From: JBBDMC01 sp963775235
GTDB taxonomy: Bacteria; Pseudomonadota; Alphaproteobacteria; Rhizobiales; Kaistiaceae
Direction of reading: 5' to 3'
Assembly (NCBI GenBank): GCA_963775235.1
Contig: CAVZHY010000002.1
Coordinates: 310,001 to 374,000 of the forward strand
DNA: 64,000 nucleotides
This document shows positions 26,326 through 35,947 of this stretch, in pieces. The notes below the pieces were generated by a model, which saw nothing but the letters and a program-made list of their open reading frames with translations, was not told where the DNA came from and did not search any database. Within the stretch, counting starts at the first letter, position 1. The number at the start of each line of letters is the position of its first letter. The translations under genes were made by a program, and so were the position numbers.

Positions 26326-27130
26326 GAAGAGCTCCCCCTTGTCTTTGTGCCGAACGCGGCCGACTATGCCACTGGCGAGGATGAAGACCTAGCAAATTTG
26401 AATGCCGCAGGACCTAGAACAAAGCTCGGTCGCGGCAGGTAGCGCGCCGCTTTCTGATCATCTCGACGGATCGCGCTCACCCAACTTCAACGCCTTCTGA
26501 CGAAGCACACTCCGACCACGTGGCCGGGCCACAATCGCTGTCAAATACGCAGAGCAAGCGACGGACAAGATGCTCGCGCGAGGGATCACCTTCAACGGCC
26601 GGCAGGATGGCCTGGGAAATCAATGGTCGTCAGTGGACAACTGACCGGCCGATAAATCCCCAGTTAACAAGGACTTTATCAACGGTCACGTAGTTCATGG
26701 GAAGTGGCGGAAAGTGCTGTTGGTGCCGGGAGGATGAACTGGCCTCCAACCTTCTCCACATTGGCCTGCCCCAGCTGTATCGCGTGTTTTTCCATATCGC
26801 AGACGTTCCTCGCCTCGTGCAAGGTGGGGCCACAAGCGGATGGCATTTGGTACGCTCGGTTCATAAAATTCCGGCGGCGTGATTCGAGTATCCTACGAGC
26901 ATAAGCGCAAGGGTGCTCACCCATGCTGGCCGGCAGCCGAAGACAGGACGTTGACCCCGAATGGCGGCCAGAGGAACCCCTGTTCGGAGCAGTCTCACGG
27001 CTGGCCCTCCAAGCGCCGCCGACACTGGCTCAGCGAATAAACACCTATCTGAGGAATTCTCCGCGGACCGACCATCGCCCCGCGATGATGGTCGTCACTG
27101 AGCGCGCCCAATTCGTCTCTCCCGACCATC
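26326..27130. other. Gene-poor stretch upstream of the IS630 remnant
   Basis: No frame here has convincing protein character. Base composition is less GC-rich than the neighbours. A short minus-strand frame near 26640-26800 contains NVEKVGGQFILPAP, vaguely phasin-like, but it is too short and split to call. Confidence 0.4.
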
Positions 27131-27138
27131 AACCCGAA

Positions 27139-27606
27139 CTACCGTTTTTGCCGGCGGGAAAGCGGACCATCGTTCGCTTCGTAGCGCGCGATCGCCAGGC
27201 TCTTGTGAGTGGGGAGGTTGTCCATGATGACGACGTCGCCGGGGGCGAGTTCTGGCGCGAGAACCTGCTCGGCATAGGCAAGGAAGGCCGGCCCGTTCAT
27301 GGCGCCGTCGAGCAACATCGGCGCCGCCAGTCCGTCGAGCCGGAGCCCGGCGGTGAAGGTGGTGGTCTTCCAATGGCCATGTGGGATGGAAGCGCGACAG
27401 CGCTCGCCCTTCTTGGCCCGCCCGCACAACCGCGCCATCTTGGTCGAGGCAGAAGTCTCGTCGACGAAGATCAGTCGCGCCGGGTCGAGATCGAGTTGGC
27501 CGTCGAACCAGGCCCGCCGGCGAGCCTTTACATCCGGCCGTTGCTGCTCGCTGGCGTGCGCCGTCTTTTTTTGTACGTGATGCCGTGCCTGGCGAGGAAC
27601 ATCCAC
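27139..27606 (-). pseudogene. IS630 transposase, catalytic part (orfB), C-terminally truncated
   Basis: The useful part begins at the A-run near 27572. Two of the three DDE residues are present: Asp in LIFVDETSAST and Asp in VVIMDNLPTHKS. After LPTHKS the sequence loses similarity and stops within about 20 residues. The usual block ending PPYSPDFNPIE, which carries the catalytic Glu, is gone. It is therefore an inactive remnant. Confidence 0.85.
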
Positions 27607-27917
27607 ACCGTCGACGGCACCACGCGCACACCGCGCTCCTCCGCCAGACGTTCGGCGATCTCGGCCAGCGTGATGTCGGGCGCCGCCTCGATCAGGCCAA
27701 GGATGAACGCCTCATGCCGGTCGAGCTTCGAACGCGACGGCTGGCCCTGCTTGCGGGCAACCATTTCGCCGGTTGCCCGGTAACGCCGGTACCAGGCTCC
27801 CGCGGTTGAGGTCCCGACCCTGAACCGCCGTGCCGCCGCCCGTGTCGACAGTCCTTCCGCAATCGCTCCGATAACCCGGCCACGCAGGTCCCCGCTCAAG
27901 CTTCGCGTCATCGTCAT
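27528..27917 (-). CDS. IS630 transposase, N-terminal part (orfA)
   Basis: Starting at MTMTRSLSGDLR, the 129-residue product has the helix-turn-helix region RVIGAIAEGLSTRAAARRFR, then VGTSTAGAWYRRYRATG, and a second winged-helix segment with ITLAEIAERLAEERGVRVVP. The frame ends just after TYKK, where a run of seven A residues lies on the coding strand. This overlaps orfB in the -1 frame, as expected for translation of a fused transposase by ribosomal slippage. Confidence 0.85.
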   Translation of the reverse strand: MTMTRSLSGDLRGRVIGAIAEGLSTRAAARRFRVGTSTAGAWYRRYRATGEMVARKQGQPSRSKLDRHEAFILGLIEAAPDITLAEIAERLAEERGVRVVPSTVWMFLARHGITYKKRRRTPASSNGRM

Positions 27918-27962
27918 CTCCCCCGCCAAATCACCCGGCGGGATTGAATGAGACAACGTCAC

Positions 27963-28778
27963 TCAGCGGAATCCCGCTTTGACTCTGCGTTCAGTGAAAA
28001 TGCTCTAGCTTCGGTTGTCCGCAAGTTCGACATCGTCGCAGTCCAAGAGGTCAAGGACTCGTCCGGCCAAGTGCCGAATATCTTCCTCGCAGAGATCAAC
28101 AAGACTGGGCGACAATACGACAAGCGCGTAAGTTCGCGCACCGGTCGACAGCCGGACGACCGCAACTCGCAGGAGCAGTATGCGTTCTTTTTCGATACCG
28201 ACCGCATCAGCGTCGTCCAGGAGGGCGGGCTGTTCGATGACCGTCGCCATGATCTGTTTCAGAGAGAACCCTTCACCGTTCGATTCGGTGTCAAAGGCAC
28301 CCCCTTCACGCTGACTTTCACGACCATTCACACCCGCCCCGAGAGCGCGGTGGCCGAAATCGACGCGCTATATACGGTCTACGGCGACCTCAAAAAGCGG
28401 TTCCCGGCTGAGGACCGTCACCTGATTTTGGGCAACTTCAATGCCGGTTGCAGCTACGCCAAACCCGTTGAGCTTGCGGGTCTGAAGATACACTCAGCTG
28501 AGTTCCACTGGATCGTCCCCGACAACGCCGACACCAACGTCGATCCGCGCAAACGATGTGCCTACGACCGGGTGGTCGCCGATAGGCGGTTGTTCGGTAG
28601 CTTCACCCGGTGGGGCGTCGCCGACTGGTTCACCGACAAAAGGATTTCCAACCGTTGGCCAGTCTGGGCCGCCTTCGATACAGCTAGAACCGCAGCGCAG
28701 GCGCACGTGCGCCATCCTCTCCCCCTCGCCTTTTCCCTCAATCATCAACGCAGCATCGCCGTCCGGACCCCTCTATGA
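27963..28778 (+). pseudogene. DNase I-like nuclease gene, N-terminus lost at the IS junction, catalytic residues changed
   Basis: The frame keeps the endonuclease/exonuclease/phosphatase-fold motifs KFDIVAVQEVKD and FTTIHTRPE, but the start of the domain (the usual ASWN strand) is replaced by IS-end sequence. Two active-site motifs are altered. The usual LGDFNADCSY reads LGNFNAGCSY (Asp to Asn), and the usual SDHWPV reads SNRWPV (Asp to Asn and His to Arg). These residues are needed for phosphodiester cleavage in DNase I-type enzymes, so the product would be inactive. Probably a secreted nuclease gene decayed after IS insertion. Confidence 0.7.
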
Positions 28779-29041
28779 GGCGTCGAATTCGACCATTCGC
28801 ACGCATCGGTCGAAGTCCGCAATTCATTCAGGGGCGGACGCGTCGGACTGTCTTGCCGAGTGCCGCTTTGCGCCGAAAGCCGAATCACGACGGCAAGCTG
28901 ATCCGCGGCTCAACCGCGCTCTCGAAGATTGTCGATCTGATGCGGCACGGCGCCACAGCCGTTTGATCCGTTTGCATCGGTAAAGGAGAGGGAATAATCA
29001 TCACATCTTGCCATTGGAATCTCATTTCTGATAGCTGAGAC

Positions 29042-29293
29042 ATGATAACGGCAGCGCAACTTCGCGCGGCGCGGGCGCTACTAGGGATCGACCAGAGGCG
29101 GCTCGCCGAGATGGCTGGACTATCCGTGCCGACTATTCAACGCATGGAGACCAGCGATGGCGTCATCCGCGGAAACGTCGACTCGCTCACCAAGCTCGTG
29201 ACCGCGCTCGATGTCGCTGGAATCGAGCTGATCAGCGAGGACAGTGCCAGCCTGAACGGCGGCCGGGGCGTGCGTTTGAGGGCCTCGTCGTGA
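29042..29293 (+). CDS. XRE-family helix-turn-helix regulator
   Basis: The 83-residue protein is little more than a DNA-binding domain: LRAARALLGIDQRRLAEMAG, then LSVPTIQRMETS, with a C-terminal DVAGIELI strand common in small rhizobial XRE proteins. It ends 31 bases before the hyfB-like gene and reads the same way, so it may regulate or be co-transcribed with that operon. No strong ribosome site precedes the ATG. Confidence 0.8.
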   Translation: MITAAQLRAARALLGIDQRRLAEMAGLSVPTIQRMETSDGVIRGNVDSLTKLVTALDVAGIELISEDSASLNGGRGVRLRASS

Positions 29294-29324
29294 GGACGGC
29301 GAACATCGCCGAACAAGCCCAGCT

Positions 29325-31337
29325 ATGCTGATCGCCGCGTTCCTGCTCTCGGTCGCCTTCATGCTCGCAACCGCCGTCGCCGCGGTTGCGATGACCAAAA
29401 ACGCCCGTGCATCCGCCGTCATCTACGGCGCCACCTCCGTGCTTTCGGCCATCCTGCTCGCCGTCGCGTTCATCGCTCTGATCGGGTTAGCCGACGCCGG
29501 CACGGCGGTCGTGCTGCCTCTCGGGCTACCCTGGCTTGGCGCCCACTTCGTGCTCGATCGTCTTTCCGCGTTCTTCCTCGTCGTCGTCAATCTCGGCGGC
29601 CTGACGGCGAGCATATACGCCATCGGCCACGGCCGGCGCGAAGAGGCGCCCCACCGAGTGCTTCCGTTCTACCCCTGCTTCCTTGCCGGCATGAACCTCG
29701 TCGTAATCGCCGCCGACGCGTTCAGTTTCCTTCTATCGTGGGAGTTCATGTCGCTGTCGTCGTGGGCGCTGGTGATGGCGCACCACCGGGAACGCGGTAA
29801 CGCGGAGGCGGGATACGTCTACATCGTCATGGCGGGCGCTGGCACGCTGTCGCTGCTGCTCGCCTTCGGGATGCTCGCCGGCCCCAACGGCGGCTACGAT
29901 TTCGCCACCATTCGTGAGACCCACCTGTCGCCAGCGTTTGCGGCCCTGGTCCTGCTCCTCGCCATTCTCGGCGCCGGCTCCAAGGCGGGCGTCGTGCCGC
30001 TCCACGTCTGGCTGCCCCTCGCCCACCCGGCCGCGCCCAGCCACGTCTCCGCCCTGATGAGCGGGGTGATGACAAAGGTCGCCATCTACGCGTTCATCCG
30101 CATCACCTTCGACCTGCTTGGCACCCCCGACTGGTGGTGGGGCGTACCGGTCCTCGCCCTCGGGGGCATTACAGCCGTCTTGGGCCTGCTCTATGCGATG
30201 ATGCAGGACGATCTGAAGCGGCTGCTCGCTTATTCGACGGTCGAGAACGTCGGCATCGTGTTCATCGGTTTAGGCCTGGCGCTCGGCTTCAAGGTGAACG
30301 GCATGATGACCGCCGCGGCCCTGGCGCTGACCGCGGCGCTGCTCCATGCGTTCAACCATTCGCTGTTCAAGAGTCTTCTGTTCCTGGGGGCGGGAAGCGT
30401 TCTCAACGCCACGGGGACAGGCAACATCGAGAAACTGGGTGGTCTCATCCACAAGATGCCGGCGACCGCCTTCCTGTTTCTCGTCGGCTGCGCTGCAATC
30501 TCGGCGCTGCCGCCTCTCAACGGCTTCGTTTCCGAGTGGCTGACGTTCCAGGCGATCTTGCTCAGCCCCGATCTGCCGCACTGGGATGCGCGCATTGTGG
30601 TGCCCGCTGTCGGCGCGCTGCTCGCGCTGTCCGCCGCGTTGGCCGCGGCCTGTTTCGTGAGAGCCTACGGCATCACGTTTCTCGGTCGGCCGCGCACGCC
30701 GGCTGCCACCGCTGCCCTTGAAACCGACCGTTTCTCGCTCAGCGCCATGGGCTTGTTGGCCGCGCTATGCCTGCTCGCGGGCATCTTCCCCGGCGTGGTC
30801 ATGGATGCGCTGGCGCCGCTTGCCGGCGATCTCGTCGGCGGCAGCCTGCCGCCGCAGGCCGGCATCGCCTGGCTGTCGGTCGTGCCGATCGCCGCAAGCC
30901 GTAGCTCCTACAACGGACTGCTGGTGTTCGTTTTCATCGCCATGTCGGCGGGGGTTGCCGCAGGCTCCATCCATCGGTTTGCGTCCCGTGTCGTGCGGCG
31001 TGCCCCGCCATGGGACTGCGGCTTCCCCGACCCGAGCCCGGCAACCCAATACAGCGCGGCAAGCTTCGCCCAACCGATCCGCCGAATATACGGCAGCATC
31101 GTTTTCCAGGCGCGCGAGGCGGTCGTTATGCCGCCGCCGGGAGATCTCGCCGCAGCCCGGTTCACGGTTGCCTTGCGCGATCTCGCCTGGGACGGGATCT
31201 ACAACCCGGTGGTTGCTGCCGTTACCTTGACGGCCGGTCGTCTAAACTGCTTCCAGTTCATGACCGTCCGCCGTTACCTCGTCCTTGTCTTCGTGGCATT
31301 GCTGGTACTCCTGTCGCTGGTGGCGCTATGGGCGTGA
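29325..31337 (+). CDS. hyfB: Hydrogenase-4 subunit B-like proton-translocating membrane subunit
   Basis: A 670-residue polytopic protein of the NuoL/MrpA/HyfB antiporter-like family, the same length as E. coli HyfB. The conserved membrane Glu lies in LLSWEFMSLSSW, the core Lys in GSKAGVVPLHVWLPLAHPAA, and DDLKRLLAYSTVENVGI is the family signature. It forms the largest proton channel of a membrane-bound complex related to hydrogenase-4 and complex I. It is the first gene of a tight six-gene operon and overlaps the next gene by 10 bases. Confidence 0.9.
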   Translation: MLIAAFLLSVAFMLATAVAAVAMTKNARASAVIYGATSVLSAILLAVAFIALIGLADAGTAVVLPLGLPWLGAHFVLDRLSAFFLVVVNLGGLTASIYAIGHGRREEAPHRVLPFYPCFLAGMNLVVIAADAFSFLLSWEFMSLSSWALVMAHHRERGNAEAGYVYIVMAGAGTLSLLLAFGMLAGPNGGYDFATIRETHLSPAFAALVLLLAILGAGSKAGVVPLHVWLPLAHPAAPSHVSALMSGVMTKVAIYAFIRITFDLLGTPDWWWGVPVLALGGITAVLGLLYAMMQDDLKRLLAYSTVENVGIVFIGLGLALGFKVNGMMTAAALALTAALLHAFNHSLFKSLLFLGAGSVLNATGTGNIEKLGGLIHKMPATAFLFLVGCAAISALPPLNGFVSEWLTFQAILLSPDLPHWDARIVVPAVGALLALSAALAAACFVRAYGITFLGRPRTPAATAALETDRFSLSAMGLLAALCLLAGIFPGVVMDALAPLAGDLVGGSLPPQAGIAWLSVVPIAASRSSYNGLLVFVFIAMSAGVAAGSIHRFASRVVRRAPPWDCGFPDPSPATQYSAASFAQPIRRIYGSIVFQAREAVVMPPPGDLAAARFTVALRDLAWDGIYNPVVAAVTLTAGRLNCFQFMTVRRYLVLVFVALLVLLSLVALWA

Positions 31338-32284
31338 CCCTCGACCTCGCCGTCCAGGCGCTGCAGATGCTTGTGGTGCTGGCAGCCGCGCCCCTGCTCA
31401 TCGGTTTCCTGCGCAAGGTCAAAGCCCGTCTGTTGCGCCGGCGTGGGCCGTCACTGATCCAGCCCTATCGCGATCTCATCAAGCTGACCCGCAAGGAAGT
31501 GGTCCTGGCCGAGAACGCGTCGTGGCTGTTTCGCGCGGTGCCATATCTCGTCTTTGCGGCCACCTGGGTTGCGGCCGCTTTGGTGCCGACGTTCGCTACC
31601 GGGCTTCTGTTCTCGTGGTCGGCCGACCTTATCGCCATCATCGCGCTCCTCGGCAGCGCGCGTTTCTTCCTGGCGCTGGCCGGCATGGACGTCGGCACGT
31701 CGTTCGGCGGTATCGGTTCGAGCCGCGAGGTCATGATCGCGTCACTCGCCGAGCCCGCCATGATCATGATCGTGTTCACGCTGGCGCTGGTAGCTGGCTC
31801 GACCCAATTGTCGACCATCGTGGCGGTGTTCGCCGCCTCCGGCCTCGGGCCCCGCGTGTCGCTGGCGATGGCGATGGTCGCCCTTGTCCTCGTCGCGATC
31901 GCGGAGAACGGTCGCATCCCGGTCGACAACCCCGCCACCCACCTCGAGCTCACGATGGTGCACGAGGCGATGATCCTCGAATATTCCGGCCGCCATCTCG
32001 CGGTCCTTGAACTCGCGGCTTCGCTGAAGCTGCTGCTCTATGTTTCGCTGGTTGCCTGCATCTTTGTTCCGTGGACGCTGGCGCCCGCGGGCGGCGGTAT
32101 TGTCGCCCTGGCGGTCGGTCTCGCGGCCTGGCTCGTCAAGCTCACCATCGGTGCCGGCCTGCTTGCCCTGTTCGAGACAACGATCGCCAAGATGCGCGTC
32201 TTTCGCGTTCCCAACTTCATGGGCGCCGGGCTGATGCTGGGACTATTGGCCACGCTGCTCCTCTTCGTCACCCGGAGCCTGTGA
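31328..32284 (+). CDS. hyfC: Hydrogenase-4 subunit C-like (NuoH-family) membrane subunit
   Basis: The 318-residue NuoH/HyfC-type protein has about eight helices. It contains RRGPSLIQPYRDLIKLTRKE, the loop that contacts the hydrophilic arm, and ENGRIPVDNPATHLELTMVH followed by EAMILEYSG, the conserved acidic loop of this subunit family. It anchors the peripheral redox arm and forms the first proton path. The ATG at 31328 overlaps hyfB by 10 bases. Confidence 0.92.
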   Translation: MGVTLDLAVQALQMLVVLAAAPLLIGFLRKVKARLLRRRGPSLIQPYRDLIKLTRKEVVLAENASWLFRAVPYLVFAATWVAAALVPTFATGLLFSWSADLIAIIALLGSARFFLALAGMDVGTSFGGIGSSREVMIASLAEPAMIMIVFTLALVAGSTQLSTIVAVFAASGLGPRVSLAMAMVALVLVAIAENGRIPVDNPATHLELTMVHEAMILEYSGRHLAVLELAASLKLLLYVSLVACIFVPWTLAPAGGGIVALAVGLAAWLVKLTIGAGLLALFETTIAKMRVFRVPNFMGAGLMLGLLATLLLFVTRSL

Positions 32285-32316
32285 ATGCCCACCACCAACC
32301 GTCAGGCCGCCGGCGC

Positions 32317-32979
32317 ATGAGCACCCTTGGTTTCGACGTCGCTCACCTGCTGGCGGGCAGCCTGGTGCTGGTGAGCTTCCTGCTGCTTTACCAGGACCGA
32401 ATGTACGCGCTCCTTAACGTCTATGCGCTGCACGCGGTGGTGCTGGCGCTCTGCGTCGCCTGGCAAGCGCTGATCCAGAACGCGCCGCACCTTTTCATCA
32501 CCGCCGCCATCGCCCTCGTCTTCAAGGCGATCGTCATTCCGACCGCCCTTCACCGCATCGTCGCGCGACTGGGCATCCACCGCCAGATCGAGGCCGTGGG
32601 CGGTGTCGGCCTGACCATGCTCGCCGGTATGGCGCTCGTGGCGCTGTCGATGGTGGTGATGCTGAAAGTCACCGGCGAGGCGGATCCGCTCGCCCGCGAG
32701 GACCTCGCTTTCGCCCTGGCGGTGGTCCTGCTTGGCCTGCTGATGATGGTGACGCGCCGCAACGCCGTCGGTCAGGTCGTCGGCTTCATGTCACTGGAGA
32801 ACGGACTGGTGCTCGCGGCGACCGGCGCCCGCGGCATGCCCCTTGTGGTCGAGATCAGCGTCGCCTTCTCGATCCTGATCGCCTTCATCGTTATCGGCAT
32901 CTTCCTGTTCCGCATCCGCGAGCGCTTCGACACGGTCGATGTGGGCGCGCTCGAGCGCTTCCGTGGAGAACGGTCTTGA
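32317..32979 (+). CDS. hyfE: Hydrogenase-4 subunit E-like membrane subunit
   Basis: The 220-residue membrane protein has about six helices. Its C-terminal half, GQVVGFMSLENGLVLAATG, resembles NuoK with the conserved Glu in the helix, as in E. coli HyfE (216 residues). It belongs to the antiporter-like membrane arm. The ATG at 32317 is chosen because the longer frame is antisense to hyfC. Its TGA overlaps the next start codon. Confidence 0.88.
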   Translation: MSTLGFDVAHLLAGSLVLVSFLLLYQDRMYALLNVYALHAVVLALCVAWQALIQNAPHLFITAAIALVFKAIVIPTALHRIVARLGIHRQIEAVGGVGLTMLAGMALVALSMVVMLKVTGEADPLAREDLAFALAVVLLGLLMMVTRRNAVGQVVGFMSLENGLVLAATGARGMPLVVEISVAFSILIAFIVIGIFLFRIRERFDTVDVGALERFRGERS

Positions 32980-34418
32980 CCGCCTTCGCCGCCGAACTCC
33001 TCGTCCTCATAATCCCGCTTGTCGCAGGGGCGGTGCTCGCGGCGCTTCCCGGCTATCAGGTGACAGCACGACTGAACGCGCTGGCGTGCCTGGCGACACT
33101 GCTGGCGGCGGGCTCGCTGCTGGTGCTGCCGCGCCCGGCGTCCGGCTCTTACCTGCTGGTCGATGATCTCAACATCGTTTTCATTGTGCTGACGGCGTTC
33201 GTCGCTTTCACCACCAGCCTGTTCAGCGCCAGCTACATCGCGCACGAGGTCGAGACCGGGCGGCTGACCCCGGCATATCTGCGTTCCTATCACGCCATGT
33301 ACCAGGTGCTGATGTTCGGCATGAACCTGGCGCTGATCGCCAACAACATCGGGCTGATGTGGGTGGCGATCGAGCTGTCGACGCTGACGACGGTGATGAT
33401 GGTCGGCATCTACCGCACTCATGAGGCGCTGGAAGCAGCGTGGAAGTACTTCATCCTCGGCAGCGTCGGCATCGCGCTGGCCCTGTTTGGTACCATCCTT
33501 GTCTACATGGCGGCCGTGCCGGTGATCGGCGAGGGTCTCGACGCCATGGCCTGGACGAACCTCACCGCCAGGGCGGCGGACTTCGACCCGGCGCTGCTGG
33601 CGGTCGCCTTCGTCTTCCTTCTGCTCGGCTACGGCACCAAGGTCGGCCTCGCGCCGCTCCATGCCTGGCTGCCGGACGCCCACGCCGAGGGACCGACACC
33701 GATCTCGGCGGTCCTGTCCGGCCTGTTGCTCAACGTCGCGCTTTATGCGGTGCTGCGCTTCAAGCTTGTACTCGCGGCAAGCACGGCCTTCGCGCCCGGC
33801 CCGCTGATGGTGACGCTCGGCCTCGGCTCGCTCGTCTTCGCCGGCTTCATGCTCTACCGCCGTCGCGACATCAAGCGCATGTTCGCCTACTCGTCGATCG
33901 AGCACATGGGCATCATCACCTTCGCCTTCGGCATGGGCGGACCGCTCGCCAACTTCGCCGGGTTGCTTCACATGGTGATGCACTCGCTCACCAAGTCCGG
34001 CATCTTCTTCGCCGTCGGCCACATCGCACAGGCCAAGGGCACCCAGAAGATCGCCGACATCCGCGGGTTGACCGAAAGCCATCCCCTGCTTGGCTGGGGC
34101 CTGGTGCTCGGCGTCGTCGCCATCGCCGGCCTGCCGCCGCTCGGCATCTTCATGAGCGAGTTTCTGGTCGTCTCGTCGACGTTCGCGCGCCAGCCGCTGC
34201 TTGCGATCCCGCTGGCAGCCGGCATTCTCATCGCCTTCGGCGCCCTGTTCATGCGCCTGCAGGGGATGGCGTTTGGACCGCCGAGCGGCAGCGTTGCACC
34301 GGTCAAGGCGTCATACGTGCCGATGTTCGCGCACTTCGCCCTGGTGTTCATCGCCGGCGTCTACCTGCCGCCTACACTGGTGACCTGGTTCCAGCACATC
34401 GCCGCGTTGCTGGGCTGA
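32976..34418 (+). CDS. hyfF: Hydrogenase-4 subunit F-like proton-translocating membrane subunit
   Basis: The 480-residue antiporter-like subunit is related to NuoM/NuoN and HyfF. It has the membrane Glu in LMWVAIELSTLTTV, the Lys in GYGTKVGLAPLHAWLPDAHA, and RRRDIKRMFAYSSIEHMGII. A TTG at 32976 with GGAG upstream starts the frame and overlaps the hyfE stop. With hyfB this gives two large proton-channel subunits in the complex, as in hydrogenase-4. hyfA, hyfD and a hyfH-type ferredoxin gene are absent. Confidence 0.92.
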   Translation: MTAFAAELLVLIIPLVAGAVLAALPGYQVTARLNALACLATLLAAGSLLVLPRPASGSYLLVDDLNIVFIVLTAFVAFTTSLFSASYIAHEVETGRLTPAYLRSYHAMYQVLMFGMNLALIANNIGLMWVAIELSTLTTVMMVGIYRTHEALEAAWKYFILGSVGIALALFGTILVYMAAVPVIGEGLDAMAWTNLTARAADFDPALLAVAFVFLLLGYGTKVGLAPLHAWLPDAHAEGPTPISAVLSGLLLNVALYAVLRFKLVLAASTAFAPGPLMVTLGLGSLVFAGFMLYRRRDIKRMFAYSSIEHMGIITFAFGMGGPLANFAGLLHMVMHSLTKSGIFFAVGHIAQAKGTQKIADIRGLTESHPLLGWGLVLGVVAIAGLPPLGIFMSEFLVVSSTFARQPLLAIPLAAGILIAFGALFMRLQGMAFGPPSGSVAPVKASYVPMFAHFALVFIAGVYLPPTLVTWFQHIAALLG

Positions 34419-34424
34419 ACCACG

Positions 34425-35936
34425 ATGGGCGCGCTCACCGAAATCATCGACAGCGGCAACCCATCGGCCACTTTCCGGCCGTGGCCGTGCGTTGGCGTCG
34501 ATGCCGATACGTGGCGCCTTGCCGCCGATGGTCTGGCCCTCGGCGAGCTTTCGCTTGTCAGCCTGTGGGGCGATGCCGGCATGGTCCACATGGCGCTGCT
34601 CGATGGCGCCGACAACCGTATCGCCATGGTCGGTCTCGCCTGCCATGATGGCAAATATCCTTCCGTTGGCGCCCGCCACGCACCGGCGATCCGCCTTGAA
34701 CGAGCGGCTGCTGATCTGTTCGGCCTCGTCGCCGATGGTGCGGACGACACGCGGCCGTGGCTTGATCATGGCCGGTGGAGCTTGCATTACCCGTTGGCTG
34801 ACAAGCCGCCGGAACAGAAGAGACCGGTCGGCGCGTACGAATTCCTCGCGGCCGAGGGTGAGGGCCTCCACCGGATACCGGTGGGACCGGTGCATGCCGG
34901 TATTATCGAGCCGGGCCATTTTCGTTTTACCGCCGCAGGCGAAACCATCGTCCGTCTGGAAGAGCGGCTCGGCTACGTCCACAAGGGGGTCGACCGCCTC
35001 ATGGCGGGCGCCGATCTCGATCGGGCGGTGCGCCTTGCCGGACGGATTTCAGGCGACGCCACGGTTGCTTATTCGCTTGCCTTTTCCCGCGCCGTCGAAG
35101 CGGCGCTTTCCGTCGAGGTGCCGCGTCGCGCTGTCTTTCTGCGCGCGCTAATGGCCGAACTCGAACGGCTGGCCAACCATTTCGGCGACATCGGTGCCAT
35201 TTGCAACGACGCCGCGTTCGCGCTCATGCAGGCGCATGCGGCGATGCTGCGCGAACGCGTGCTGCGTTTTAGCGCACTTGCTTTCCGCCATCGGCTGATG
35301 ATGGATTGCATCGTGCCCGGCGGCGTCAGGGTTGACCTTGACGCTAGTGGTATCGGCGCGCTGGGCGAGCTCACAACCACTATCCGCGGCACTTTCCCCC
35401 GGCTCGTCAGCCTCTACGACAACACCGCTTCGCTGCAGGACCGCACGGTCGCCACTGGCACGCTCGCGCCCGAGCTTGCCCGCCGCTTCGCCGCAGGCGG
35501 TTACGTCGGCCGCGCGTCCGCGCGCGCTTTCGACACCCGTCGCGCCCTCGCCTACCCGCCATACGACGCTCTCGACTTCGAGGTCCCGGTCCGAGCCGAC
35601 GGCGACGTCAACGCTCGCGTCTGGATCAGAATTGCGGAGGTCGACGAGAGCCTGCGCCTGATCGATCAGATACTCGCCAAGCTGCCCGAAGGTCAGATCA
35701 GCGTTCCGCTGGCTGTCGCTGGCGGTGAAGGCGCGGCGATGGTGGAGAGCTTTCGTGGCGACGTCTTCGCCTCGGTCCGCATCAGTGCCGATGGAAAGCT
35801 CGCCCGCTGCCACCTGCGGGACCCGTCCTGGTTCCAGTGGCCTCTGCTGGAGGCGGCCATCGAAGGCAACATCGTCGCCGATTTCCCCCTCTGCAACAAA
35901 TCGTTTAACTGCTCTTATTCAGGACACGATCTCTAG
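34425..35936 (+). CDS. hyfG: Hydrogenase-4 subunit G-like large subunit lacking NiFe ligands
   Basis: The 503-residue protein joins a NuoC-like N-terminal part to a NuoD/[NiFe]-hydrogenase large-subunit fold (RLEERLGYVHKGVDRLMAG, FLRALMAELERLANHFGDIG). True hydrogenases carry CxxC near the start and end of this fold. Here the first site reads RISGDATVAY (residues 207-216), and the C-terminus ends NKSFNCSYSGHDL with no DPCxxC. It therefore cannot hold a NiFe centre in the usual way. This matches energy-converting hydrogenase-related (Ehr) complexes, whose electron donor and acceptor are unknown. It likely still docks against the HyfI subunit. Confidence 0.88.
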   Translation: MGALTEIIDSGNPSATFRPWPCVGVDADTWRLAADGLALGELSLVSLWGDAGMVHMALLDGADNRIAMVGLACHDGKYPSVGARHAPAIRLERAAADLFGLVADGADDTRPWLDHGRWSLHYPLADKPPEQKRPVGAYEFLAAEGEGLHRIPVGPVHAGIIEPGHFRFTAAGETIVRLEERLGYVHKGVDRLMAGADLDRAVRLAGRISGDATVAYSLAFSRAVEAALSVEVPRRAVFLRALMAELERLANHFGDIGAICNDAAFALMQAHAAMLRERVLRFSALAFRHRLMMDCIVPGGVRVDLDASGIGALGELTTTIRGTFPRLVSLYDNTASLQDRTVATGTLAPELARRFAAGGYVGRASARAFDTRRALAYPPYDALDFEVPVRADGDVNARVWIRIAEVDESLRLIDQILAKLPEGQISVPLAVAGGEGAAMVESFRGDVFASVRISADGKLARCHLRDPSWFQWPLLEAAIEGNIVADFPLCNKSFNCSYSGHDL

Positions 35937-35947
35937 GGCGTCCACCC

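Larger units (their letters stand above)
27139..27917 (-). mobile_element. IS630-family insertion sequence, truncated
   Basis: Two overlapping frames (orfA and orfB) encode an IS630-type transposase. The orfA-proximal end lies about 45 bases beyond 27917 and abuts a disrupted nuclease gene. The distal end is missing: orfB stops shortly after the second catalytic Asp, so the part with the catalytic Glu and the far terminal repeat are lost. I could not find a matching inverted-repeat pair. The element can no longer move on its own. Confidence 0.85.

Noticed and set aside
26630..26924. Possible phasin-like fragment
   Set aside because: Only about 15 residues look suggestive and they are split between frames; no start or ending of a phasin is visible.
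32772..34082. 436-codon minus-strand frame inside hyfF
   Set aside because: Antisense of a clear membrane antiporter subunit; highly charged low-complexity product.
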